Shown piece after piece: positions 1 to 6,665 of a stretch of 9,429 nt of DNA (its first letter is position 1; the number at the start of each line of letters is the position of its first letter). The DNA is from an uncultured Rhizobiaceae group bacterium (lineage in GTDB: Bacteria > Pseudomonadota > Alphaproteobacteria > Rhizobiales > Rhizobiaceae): contig CALHHQ010000202.1 of the NCBI GenBank assembly GCA_938030645.1, positions 1-9,429 of the forward strand, read 5' to 3'. The notes under the pieces are model-generated. The model was not told the DNA's origin. It searched no databases and worked only from the letters and a program-made list of their open reading frames with translations. The position numbers and the translations under genes are program-made.

Positions 1-819
1 GAGCGTGCGAATAGCAAGCCGCGCTGCTGCAACCATTGGAGCATGTGTTTGTTTGAGAATTGTTACGCGATCAAACTGCTTTGGGTCAGCGGCAAGAGCA
101 TCACGAAGCGCGCTGCCAAAGGTCATCCGCATTTCTGTTCCAATGTTGAACTTACAAATATTGGACTGAGCCGAAAGCAACTTACGCTGTTCGAAAGAAA
201 CACCGGACCCTCCATGGATAACGAGCGGGACCTTAGTGACAGCCTCAATTGTGCGAATGCGTTGCTCGTCTAACTGACCCGCTGCATCCTCTTGCAAATG
301 AACGTTGCCAACTGATATGGCCATGGCATCAATTTTAGTTTCGGTTGCGAATCTTTGTGCTTCTTCAGGGTCTGTACCCGTGGATTCCTCGCCGTTTGCA
401 TAGCCTACAAAACCAATCTCGCCTTCACATGAAATATCAGCACTGTGAGCCAATTCGGCAACACGAGCGGTCTCGTCAATGTTCTGATTGAGCGGTTTGC
501 GTGAGCCATCAAACATCAAAGACGTGAACCCTGCGTCCAGTGCCTGCGAGCATTCGTCAAAAGTATATCCATGATCCAGATGGGCAACCACTGGAACCGA
601 AACACTGTCAGCCAAATGCCGAAACATCTTCCCAAGGATCGGCAGAGGAGTATGTTCTCGACAAGATGGACCCGCCTGCAAAATCACAGGACATTGTTCG
701 GTTTCTGCGGCTTCGACGTAAGCGCGCATATCTTCCCAACCCAAACACACCAAACCAGCCACCGCGTGACCGTTGTCCAATGCGGGTTTTAAAACGTCGC
801 TCAATGTGGCCAGTGTCAT
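1..819 (-). CDS. iolJ: Class II aldolase, IolJ-like (6-phospho-5-dehydro-2-deoxy-D-gluconate aldolase), 3' end cut by window edge
   Basis: The reading frame is open from the ATG at 819 to base 1, giving 273 residues with no stop; roughly the last 10-20 residues of a typical 285-290 aa class II aldolase are missing. It matches the fructose/tagatose-bisphosphate aldolase fold. HLDHG at residues 80-84 carries the catalytic Asp82 and metal ligand His83. Further metal-ligand histidines are in GNVH (His174) and IHGGSG (His202), and KFNIGTE at 223-229 is the phosphate-binding strand. The ATG overlaps the iolB stop as ATGA, which fixes the start and implies translational coupling; there is no clear Shine-Dalgarno sequence. 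In the iol pathway this enzyme would cleave phosphorylated 2-deoxy-5-keto-gluconate to DHAP and malonate semialdehyde. The family assignment is seen in sequence; the IolJ substrate is inferred from context, and fructose- or tagatose-bisphosphate aldolase activity remains possible. Confidence 0.85.
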   Translation of the reverse strand, partial: MTLATLSDVLKPALDNGHAVAGLVCLGWEDMRAYVEAAETEQCPVILQAGPSCREHTPLPILGKMFRHLADSVSVPVVAHLDHGYTFDECSQALDAGFTSLMFDGSRKPLNQNIDETARVAELAHSADISCEGEIGFVGYANGEESTGTDPEEAQRFATETKIDAMAISVGNVHLQEDAAGQLDEQRIRTIEAVTKVPLVIHGGSGVSFEQRKLLSAQSNICKFNIGTEMRMTFGSALRDALAADPKQFDRVTILKQTHAPMVAAARLAIRTL

Positions 820-1658
820 TTAAACTTAGCGATCATGTCTTTGATGCCCGGAATTGTTTCCAACTGCGCTTCATGGGTTGGTTGGAAATACTGCACCAGA
901 GAACGCTGGCTGAGACCACCCAGAATGGTGAAATAATACATTTCATATCCCGGCAACACCGCGCATGGGTGATAGCCGCTGTCGAGGCAAATCGTGGACC
1001 CATCGACAATGTGATACGCATCACCCGGTTCGTTGTCTTCACGCTGCAGCATTTGAACGCCAGACCCATAGTTGGGACGGAAACGGAAATTGTAGGTTTC
1101 GTCGTGACGTGTTTCCAAAGGCAGTCGATCTGTATCATGTTTATGAGATGGAAAGCCGGACCAACCGCCTTGCCCAACCGTGTACAATTCACTGACCAAA
1201 AGCCGACCAACTTTATCAGCCTGCTTTTGACCTAAAATATGCTTGATTTTGCGATGGGTTTTGGTGTCATCGGAACCATATTGAACCAAATCGAGTTCAT
1301 CATTGCGCACCGCAAACGCGTCCAAAACTTTGTCGAACTTCGCACCTGCAACAAAAATTTCAGCTTCATCCGACATGCAAACCAACTCGGCTTTCGCAGC
1401 GGTTGGCACATACACCCCCTCTGGATCTCCATCCCAAACATCAACACCACGCCCGCCAAGATCTGCGGCCTTGAAGCCTTCAACATTCACGTCAATAGAA
1501 CCTGTTGCAGGCACAATGCAGGTTTCAAACCCAGGGACAGAATATTCGAATGCCTGCCCCTTTTTCAGTTTCACAATGTTGAAATAGTTCAACGGCACAG
1601 TCGCATCATTCACATCCACAATGGGGCTGTTTTTGTTGTCGTATGGAGCGATATGCAT
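816..1658 (-). CDS. iolB: 5-deoxy-glucuronate isomerase IolB
   Basis: This is a 280-residue cupin-type isomerase of the KduI/IolB family, near the usual length of about 270. It converts 5-deoxy-D-glucuronate to 2-deoxy-5-keto-D-gluconate in the cytoplasm. The diagnostic IolB stretch GGWSGFPSHKHD lies at residues 164-175, with the metal-binding pair His172 and His174. A downstream DETYNFR (Glu187) and GYHP (His230) correspond by motif position to the remaining metal ligands known in KduI. PGYEMYYFTILGG at 236-248 is also typical. The start is 21 bp after iolC, with AGGA at 1672-1669 placed 10 nt upstream of the ATG. The 3' end overlaps the aldolase start by 4 bp. No residue expected for activity appears to be missing. 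Confidence 0.95.
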   Translation of the reverse strand: MHIAPYDNKNSPIVDVNDATVPLNYFNIVKLKKGQAFEYSVPGFETCIVPATGSIDVNVEGFKAADLGGRGVDVWDGDPEGVYVPTAAKAELVCMSDEAEIFVAGAKFDKVLDAFAVRNDELDLVQYGSDDTKTHRKIKHILGQKQADKVGRLLVSELYTVGQGGWSGFPSHKHDTDRLPLETRHDETYNFRFRPNYGSGVQMLQREDNEPGDAYHIVDGSTICLDSGYHPCAVLPGYEMYYFTILGGLSQRSLVQYFQPTHEAQLETIPGIKDMIAKFK

Positions 1659-1679
1659 ATCTAAAGATTCCTGTTTCGA

Positions 1680-2660
1680 TTAAGCGTCGACGACACCGGA
1701 ATGGGTCGCTAAAAATTTTTCAAGCTGTTCTTTGTTTGGCATAGCTGGTGCACAACCGGGTTTAGCAACAACCATTGAGGCGCAGGCTGAGCCCCGTAAA
1801 ACACTTTCGCGCAATTCCATACCGTCCGCGAGAGAAGACATCAAACCGGCCATGAAACTGTCACCCGCCCCTGTCGGCTTCAATGCTGTCACAGGATAGA
1901 TTCCGGTTCGAATTTCTTCACCGTTTGCGAATGTAACAGCACCCTTTTCACCCATCTTATAAATGACCAATGAGGCTGTTGTTTTCGCCAATTCACGTGC
2001 TTTGTTCAAACCCTTTTCGATGCCACCAGCCATGAAACCAAACTCTTCATCATTGCCAACGATCACATCGCTCATGGAACCAGCATGAGACAAGACGTCT
2101 TCTGCGACCTGTGGAGATGGCCAAGAATAAGGACGATAATCCACGTCAAAAATGATAGGCAATCCAGCCTTTTTAGCCAGATCAAATGCAGCAAATGTTG
2201 CTGAACGAGATGGCTCCGATGCAAACACTGTGCCGGCAGTGATCAAGGCCCCATACTGGCTGTAGTCGACACTTTGCACATCCGCTTCTGTCACCTGAAA
2301 ATCGGCGGCGCCATTGCGATAGATAACAGATTGATGATCATCAACACGAGTTTCATAGAGTGCCAAAGAATTTCTATACTCACCGCCGACCGGTTTCACA
2401 TGCGATACGTCGACCCCATAATGCTTCAATCGGTTGACACAAAACCGCCCAACAGAATCATCTGAAACAGATGTCAAAAGCGAAGCATTGCCGCCAAACT
2501 TGCAAATACCTGCGGCGATGTTGGCTGACGATCCACCAAGATCACTGATCCAATTCGTGGCCTCTTCTGTTTTCGTGCCGGGCGGGTCTGGAAACAAATC
2601 CATTCCTGCACGACCAACAACCAGAAAATTGTTCTGTCGAATGCCTTCAAACAAGTTCAT
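1680..2660 (-). CDS. iolC: 5-dehydro-2-deoxygluconokinase IolC (kinase domain only)
   Basis: This PfkB/ribokinase-family kinase has 326 residues counted from the ATG at 2660. It phosphorylates 2-deoxy-5-keto-D-gluconate with ATP. The N-terminal PfkB signature GGSSANIA is at residues 42-49 and the C-terminal signature PTGAGDSFMAGL is at about 262-273, with Asp267 the expected catalytic base. DVDYRPYSWPS at about 172-182 is characteristic of IolC among PfkB kinases. The start overlaps the iolD stop as TGATG; a GTG at 2663 (GTGA overlap) would add one residue and cannot be excluded. AGGG lies just upstream inside the end of iolD. The protein stops after the kinase domain: it lacks the C-terminal DUF2090 aldolase-like domain found in the roughly 640-residue IolC of many proteobacteria. 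That fits with a separate aldolase gene two genes downstream. Confidence 0.94.
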   Translation of the reverse strand: MNLFEGIRQNNFLVVGRAGMDLFPDPPGTKTEEATNWISDLGGSSANIAAGICKFGGNASLLTSVSDDSVGRFCVNRLKHYGVDVSHVKPVGGEYRNSLALYETRVDDHQSVIYRNGAADFQVTEADVQSVDYSQYGALITAGTVFASEPSRSATFAAFDLAKKAGLPIIFDVDYRPYSWPSPQVAEDVLSHAGSMSDVIVGNDEEFGFMAGGIEKGLNKARELAKTTASLVIYKMGEKGAVTFANGEEIRTGIYPVTALKPTGAGDSFMAGLMSSLADGMELRESVLRGSACASMVVAKPGCAPAMPNKEQLEKFLATHSGVVDA

Positions 2661-4519
2661 CACACACCCTTGCGCTGACGCACGCGTTCAGCTTCTACTT
2701 CTGCGTGGGCATCTCGTATCTTTTGATGTTGCGACACTTCAGGCGTTCCAACTTCCCACCAAGTATGACCTTCCGTTGTCCAGCCTTCAAATGCGTCCAC
2801 CTTCATCACAATGACAGACGTTTTGTCTGCGGCCTTGGCGCGCTTGAAAGCCTCTGCCAATTCAGCAGGCGAAGCCACCGTTTCGGCCAGTGCACCCATA
2901 GATTTAGCATGTGCCTCAAAATCAACTGCAAATGGTTCGGGCACAGTGGGGCAATCCGCAATCAAATTGTTGAAGCTTTCGTTGCCAGTGTTGTTTTGCA
3001 ATTTGTTGATGACGGCAAAACCACCATTGTCCAAAACCAACAAGATCATCTTCTTGCCCGTGAGAACTGAAGAATAAACGTCAGAGTTCATCAGCAAATA
3101 TGAACCATCTCCTGCAAAAACTATTGTGTCGGAGTCGGGTTCGTTCTCGGACTGCGCAATACGCGCACCCCAGCCGCCCGCAATTTCATAACCCATGCAT
3201 GAAAACCCGAACTCCACATCAACCGTGCCAATATCCAGCGTCCGCCAGTTTGCTGTGACTTCTGCTGGCAATCCGCCTGCCGCTGCAACAACGCGATCGC
3301 GCTTGTCGCACAGCGCATTCACGACACCAATCGCCTGTGCGTAGGAATTTGGTCCGTTTTTCGGATTCACATTTCTTTTGACGTAATCGTCCCAGCCAGC
3401 ACGTTCTTTCTGAGCTAGCGCCACCCAATTCTGCGGCGCTGAATAGCCCCCTATTGCATCACTCATCGCTGTCAAACCAAGCTTGGCATCACCGACCACA
3501 GGTAAAGACAAATGCTTGCCAGCATCGTGACGCGCAGCATTGAGCGAGATCAGTTTCGCATCTTGAGCAAACGCCGTCCAAGACCCCGTTGTGAAATCCT
3601 GCAGGCGTGAGCCGACTGACAGAATTACATCAGCCTTTTCGGCGATCGCGTTCGCGCTATTAGAGCCGGTCACACCGAGCGGACCGATATTCAGATCATG
3701 ATCATTGATAAAGTTTGCCCGACCAGCAATGGTCTCAACAACAGGAATATTGTGAGTTTCTGCAAATTCAGTGAGTTCAGAAACAGCTCGTGAATATTGC
3801 ACACCGCCACCAGCAATTATGATCGGACGCTCGGCTGACTTCAAAAGTGAGGCTGCATCTGCGATTTCATTTTCATCCGCTTGAACACGTCGAATGCGGT
3901 GGGTCCGTTCTTCAAAGAATTCAACGGGATAGTCATAGGCCCACCCTTGAACATCCTGCGGCAAACCAAGAAATGCTGGCCCGCAATCTGCAGGGTCCAA
4001 CATAGTCGCAAATGCAGCGGGGAGAGATTGAATGATTTGTGCAGGGTGTGTGATCCGATCCCAATAACGGGAGACTGCCTTGAAGCCGTCATTCACACCC
4101 AAAGCTGGATTTCCAAAATGCTCCAGTTGTTGCAAAACCGGGTCCGGCAATCGTGTCAAAAATGCATCTCCGCACAACAACAACATTGGCAATCGGTTGG
4201 CGTGAGCCAGTGCGGCAGATGTATAAAGGTTCGCAGTACCCGGGCCAGCGGACGCGGTGCAAAACATAAACCTCTGGCGCAGATGGTATTTCGAATACGC
4301 AGCGGCAGCAAAGCCCATGCTCTGTTCGTTTTGCCCCCGATATAAAGGCAGACTCTCCTTGTGATCGTAAAGCGCTTCGCCCAAGCACGTCACGTTGCCA
4401 TGGCCGAAAATACCAAAGCCACCGCCACAAACTCTTTGTCTCACATCATCAATTTCAATAAACTGCGCAGCGATGTATCGAATGATTGCTTGGGCTGTTG
4501 TTAATCGGACTGTGCTCAT
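2660..4519 (-). CDS. iolD: 3D-(3,5/4)-trihydroxycyclohexane-1,2-dione hydrolase IolD
   Basis: This 619-residue thiamine-diphosphate enzyme of the acetolactate synthase superfamily has the usual IolD length. It opens the inositol-derived ring of trihydroxycyclohexane-dione to give 5-deoxy-D-glucuronate. The N-terminal PYR domain shows YRGQNEQSMGFAAAAY (about 60-75) with the ThDP-activating Glu65. A central domain follows with GGGVQYS at 237-243 and SVGSRLQDF at 301-309. The C-terminal PP domain has the Mg/ThDP motif starting GDGSYLLMNSD at 470 and ending at Asn498 (LDNGG). The tail EGHTWWEVGTPEVS at 583-596 is typical of IolD and separates it from acetolactate synthases. It is the first gene of the minus-strand operon, starting about 130 bp from the divergent dehydrogenase gene. 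Its Shine-Dalgarno is weak (GAG about 8 nt upstream). Confidence 0.96.
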   Translation of the reverse strand: MSTVRLTTAQAIIRYIAAQFIEIDDVRQRVCGGGFGIFGHGNVTCLGEALYDHKESLPLYRGQNEQSMGFAAAAYSKYHLRQRFMFCTASAGPGTANLYTSAALAHANRLPMLLLCGDAFLTRLPDPVLQQLEHFGNPALGVNDGFKAVSRYWDRITHPAQIIQSLPAAFATMLDPADCGPAFLGLPQDVQGWAYDYPVEFFEERTHRIRRVQADENEIADAASLLKSAERPIIIAGGGVQYSRAVSELTEFAETHNIPVVETIAGRANFINDHDLNIGPLGVTGSNSANAIAEKADVILSVGSRLQDFTTGSWTAFAQDAKLISLNAARHDAGKHLSLPVVGDAKLGLTAMSDAIGGYSAPQNWVALAQKERAGWDDYVKRNVNPKNGPNSYAQAIGVVNALCDKRDRVVAAAGGLPAEVTANWRTLDIGTVDVEFGFSCMGYEIAGGWGARIAQSENEPDSDTIVFAGDGSYLLMNSDVYSSVLTGKKMILLVLDNGGFAVINKLQNNTGNESFNNLIADCPTVPEPFAVDFEAHAKSMGALAETVASPAELAEAFKRAKAADKTSVIVMKVDAFEGWTTEGHTWWEVGTPEVSQHQKIRDAHAEVEAERVRQRKGV

Positions 4520-4555
4520 TCCACTACTCGTTTTCTTTCCGTGAATCTGATCAAT

Positions 4556-4583
4556 ATTCTATTTTCATTATTGTTCACGCCAA
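4556..4583 (-). promoter_or_regulatory. Candidate sigma70-type promoter for iolDCB-aldolase operon
   Basis: Read on the minus strand, TTGGCG (4583-4578) and TAGAAT (4561-4556) are separated by 16 bp, with good matches to -35 and -10 consensus. Transcription would start near 4549, about 30 bases upstream of the iolD ATG. This is a motif match by eye only. The palindrome at 4609-4626 lies about 26 bp upstream of this -35 box. Confidence 0.4.
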
Positions 4584-4599
4584 AAATCTCAGTTAGAAC
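4571..4599 (+). promoter_or_regulatory. Candidate sigma70-type promoter for the dehydrogenase-iolE operon
   Basis: On the plus strand TTGTTC (4571-4576) and TAGAAC (4594-4599) are 17 bp apart, each matching consensus at four of six positions. The predicted start near 4606 would place the palindrome at 4609-4626 directly over the first transcribed bases, a classic position for repression. An alternative -10 is GATACA at 4600-4605. Motif match by eye only. Confidence 0.35.
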
Positions 4600-4608
4600 G
4601 ATACAAGT

Positions 4609-4626
4609 TTTGCAACCGGTTGCAAA
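4609..4626. promoter_or_regulatory. LacI-family operator: perfect 18-bp palindrome
   Basis: The sequence TTTGCAACC/GGTTGCAAA is a perfect 9+9 inverted repeat with a central CG step, the form typical of LacI/GalR-family operators, where a hinge leucine wedges into the central CpG. It sits in the only divergent promoter region between the two inositol operons, 22 bp before the dehydrogenase ATG. The LacI-type regulator encoded at 7824-8816 has a leucine at residue 55, the position of the hinge leucine, and is the likely ligand. The palindrome is seen directly; the protein-site pairing is inferred. Confidence 0.75.
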
Positions 4627-4648
4627 CATTTTCTACAAAGGCTGCACA

Positions 4649-5758
4649 ATGAAAGAAATTGGCATTGGAATTATCGGTGGTGGCTATATGGGAAAGGCCC
4701 ATTCCGTTGCAATGAGTGCAGTGGCATCGGTGTTTGATTTACCCCTGCGTCCGAAGCTGGAAATGATCTGCGGCTCAAACCCAGCATCATCAGAAAAATA
4801 TAGGCAGGCATATGGGTTCAATCGAGCGGCTGCAGATTGGCAAGAACTCGTATCTGACAAAGCTGTCGAAGCTATTGTGATCGCCTCTCCTCAAGAAACT
4901 CACAGGGAAATCGCAGAAGCGGCCTTTGCATTGGGAAAACCTGTGTTCTGCGAAAAGCCGTTGGGTGCAAATCTCGCTGATAGCATCTCCATGGTGAACG
5001 CTGCAGAAACATCAAAATGCATCAATATGGTTGGTTTCAACTATATCCGCACACCCGCATCCCAGTATGCGCGCAACCTCATTAAAGAGGGCCGCATTGG
5101 CGACATCACATGGTTTCGTGGCGAACACACGGAAGACTTTTTCTCAGATCCTGAAACACCTGCCACTTGGCGCACGCGAGACGATGCCAATGGTACAATG
5201 GGTGATCTCGCCCCTCATATGATCAATGCAGCACGCGCGCTTGTCGGACCCATCGCAAGTCTCATTGCAGAAGTCGAAACTGTTCATAACAAACGACCCG
5301 GCGGCGAAGTCACCAACGACGATCAGGCGCAATTCATGTGTCGTTTTGAAAACGGTGCGATGGGCAGCTTGTTTTTCAGCCGCGTCGCGACGGGTCGCAA
5401 GATGGGGTACATTTACGAGATCACCGGCACCAAAGGTGCGATCAGATTTGACCAAGAAGACCAAAACGCCATCTGGCTTTACACAGCAGAAGGCCCAGAA
5501 GCCGAGCGCGGTTTTCGCAAAATTCTTACAGGCCCTGCCCATCCAGACTATTTGCCTTTTTGCCAAGGCCCAGGCCATGGCACAGGGTATCAAGATCAAA
5601 TTATCATCGAGGCAAAAGACTTCCTCGAAGCGATCGCTTCCAATGAAAACAAATGGCCAACGTTTCGCGAAGGCATGGAAGTGAACCGTGTCGTATCGGC
5701 AGCACTCGAATCCAGCCGCACCAAAAAGTGGCTCAAAATTCAAGACATTCAAGGATAA
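4649..5758 (+). CDS. Gfo/Idh/MocA oxidoreductase, inositol/sugar dehydrogenase (levoglucosan-dehydrogenase-like subgroup)
   Basis: This NAD(P)-dependent dehydrogenase has 369 residues from the ATG at 4649. The Rossmann nucleotide loop is GIIGGGYMGKAH (7-18). CEKPLG (101-106) supplies Lys103, and GDLAPHMIN (185-193) supplies Asp186 and His190, completing the Lys/Asp-x3-His catalytic set of inositol 2-dehydrogenases. The frame stays open upstream to a GTG at 4541, but that start would put the promoter and operator inside the gene and add 36 residues before the Rossmann strand, so 4649 is preferred. As first gene of the plus operon, next to an IolE-family gene and divergent from iolD, it could oxidise an inositol to an inosose. 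The start GGGYMGKAHS and the late RGFRKILTGPAHP resemble, from memory, levoglucosan dehydrogenase more than classic IolG. Family certain, substrate not. Confidence 0.85.
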   Translation: MKEIGIGIIGGGYMGKAHSVAMSAVASVFDLPLRPKLEMICGSNPASSEKYRQAYGFNRAAADWQELVSDKAVEAIVIASPQETHREIAEAAFALGKPVFCEKPLGANLADSISMVNAAETSKCINMVGFNYIRTPASQYARNLIKEGRIGDITWFRGEHTEDFFSDPETPATWRTRDDANGTMGDLAPHMINAARALVGPIASLIAEVETVHNKRPGGEVTNDDQAQFMCRFENGAMGSLFFSRVATGRKMGYIYEITGTKGAIRFDQEDQNAIWLYTAEGPEAERGFRKILTGPAHPDYLPFCQGPGHGTGYQDQIIIEAKDFLEAIASNENKWPTFREGMEVNRVVSAALESSRTKKWLKIQDIQG

Positions 5759-5764
5759 ATATAA

Positions 5765-6655
5765 ATGACAATCAGAATAGGCAACGCGCCATGCTCGTGG
5801 GGTGTCGAATTTGCAGATGACCCACGCAACCCAGCTTGGAGAACTGTTCTCAAAGAAAATGCGGCAGCGGGTTACAAGGGTATTGAACTAGGTCCTGTTG
5901 GCTTCATGCCAGAAGACCCGGCGGAACTATCTGAGGGTTTGAATGAATTCCATCTTGAACTGATCGGCGGCGTAGTGTTTCGCCCATTTCATGATGCAGA
6001 AGCCTGGGATGATGTGATGGATGGATCAGTCCGCACATGCAAAGCATTGACCGCCCATGGTGCAGAACACTTGGTTCTGATTGATTCAATCTCTCCGCGC
6101 AGAGCGCCAACTGCTGGCCGCAGTGATGAAGCAGAACAAATGGATGCCGCAGAATGGAAAGCCTATGTGGAGCGCTTTCGCACAATCGCAAAGATGAGCA
6201 GTGAAGAATACGGTCTCACCGTTGGCATTCATGCGCATGCTGCTGGCTTTATGGATTTTGAACCCGAACTTGAGCGTCTCTTGAACGAAATTGACGACAG
6301 CATTTTGAAAATTTGCTTCGACACGGGTCATCATTCCTATGCTGGTTTTGATCCAGTGAACTTCATGAAAAAACACATCAATCGTATTTCATACATGCAC
6401 TTCAAAGACATCGATCCAAAAGTTAAAAAGGAAGTCGTGGCAAACCGCACTGGGTTCTATGATGCCTGTGCCCAAGGTATTTTCTGCAACCTTGGTGATG
6501 GTGACGTAGACTTTGAAGCCGTCCGTAAAATATTGATCGAAAACGATTTCAAAGGTTGGTGCACGGTAGAACAGGATTGTGACCCTGAAGGTGATACGTC
6601 ACCTCAACATGATGCACAGCTCAACCGCACATATCTTCAGTCTATCGGCTTTTAG
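5765..6655 (+). CDS. IolE-family TIM-barrel protein, probable inosose dehydratase (divergent N-terminus)
   Basis: This 296-residue protein belongs to the xylose-isomerase-like TIM-barrel (AP endonuclease 2) superfamily. The C-terminal half is strongly IolE-like: CFDTGHHSYAGFDPV (184-198), RISYMHFKDID (207-217), LGDGDVDFEAV (243-253) and GWCTVEQDCDP (264-274). Candidate metal or acid-base residues are His156/His158, Asp186 and Glu269. IolE removes water from 2-keto-myo-inositol to give the diketone used by IolD. The N-terminus reads IGNAPCSWGVEF instead of the APIGW-type start of classic IolE, and the middle also differs, so it may be a paralogue with another cyclitol or keto-sugar substrate. 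The start follows the preceding stop by 6 bp, with AAGGA at 5751-5755 spaced 9 nt from the ATG. No other IolE is visible here, which favours a dehydratase role. Confidence 0.75.
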   Translation: MTIRIGNAPCSWGVEFADDPRNPAWRTVLKENAAAGYKGIELGPVGFMPEDPAELSEGLNEFHLELIGGVVFRPFHDAEAWDDVMDGSVRTCKALTAHGAEHLVLIDSISPRRAPTAGRSDEAEQMDAAEWKAYVERFRTIAKMSSEEYGLTVGIHAHAAGFMDFEPELERLLNEIDDSILKICFDTGHHSYAGFDPVNFMKKHINRISYMHFKDIDPKVKKEVVANRTGFYDACAQGIFCNLGDGDVDFEAVRKILIENDFKGWCTVEQDCDPEGDTSPQHDAQLNRTYLQSIGF

Positions 6656-6665
6656 GAATTTGATC

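Noticed and set aside
43..273. 76-residue plus-strand open frame near the left edge
   Set aside because: The minus strand here encodes the conserved C-terminal part of the class II aldolase (IHGGSG, KFNIGTE), which explains the sequence fully.
540..1235. 231-residue plus-strand open frame over iolB and the aldolase start
   Set aside because: It is antisense to two well-supported genes, shows no recognisable domain and has a composition expected of a complementary-frame shadow.
4541..4648. 36-residue N-terminal extension of the first dehydrogenase from a GTG start
   Set aside because: It would place the candidate promoter and the perfect operator palindrome inside coding sequence, and the Rossmann fold begins directly at the ATG at 4649.
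5144..5752. 202-residue minus-strand open frame antisense to the first dehydrogenase
   Set aside because: It is cysteine-, phenylalanine- and histidine-rich, as expected for a shadow frame, and the opposite strand encodes a complete dehydrogenase with intact motifs.
6579..6665. 29-residue N-terminal extension of the second dehydrogenase overlapping the iolE-like gene
   Set aside because: A good ribosome site precedes ATG 6666, and the family's N-terminal strand starts there.
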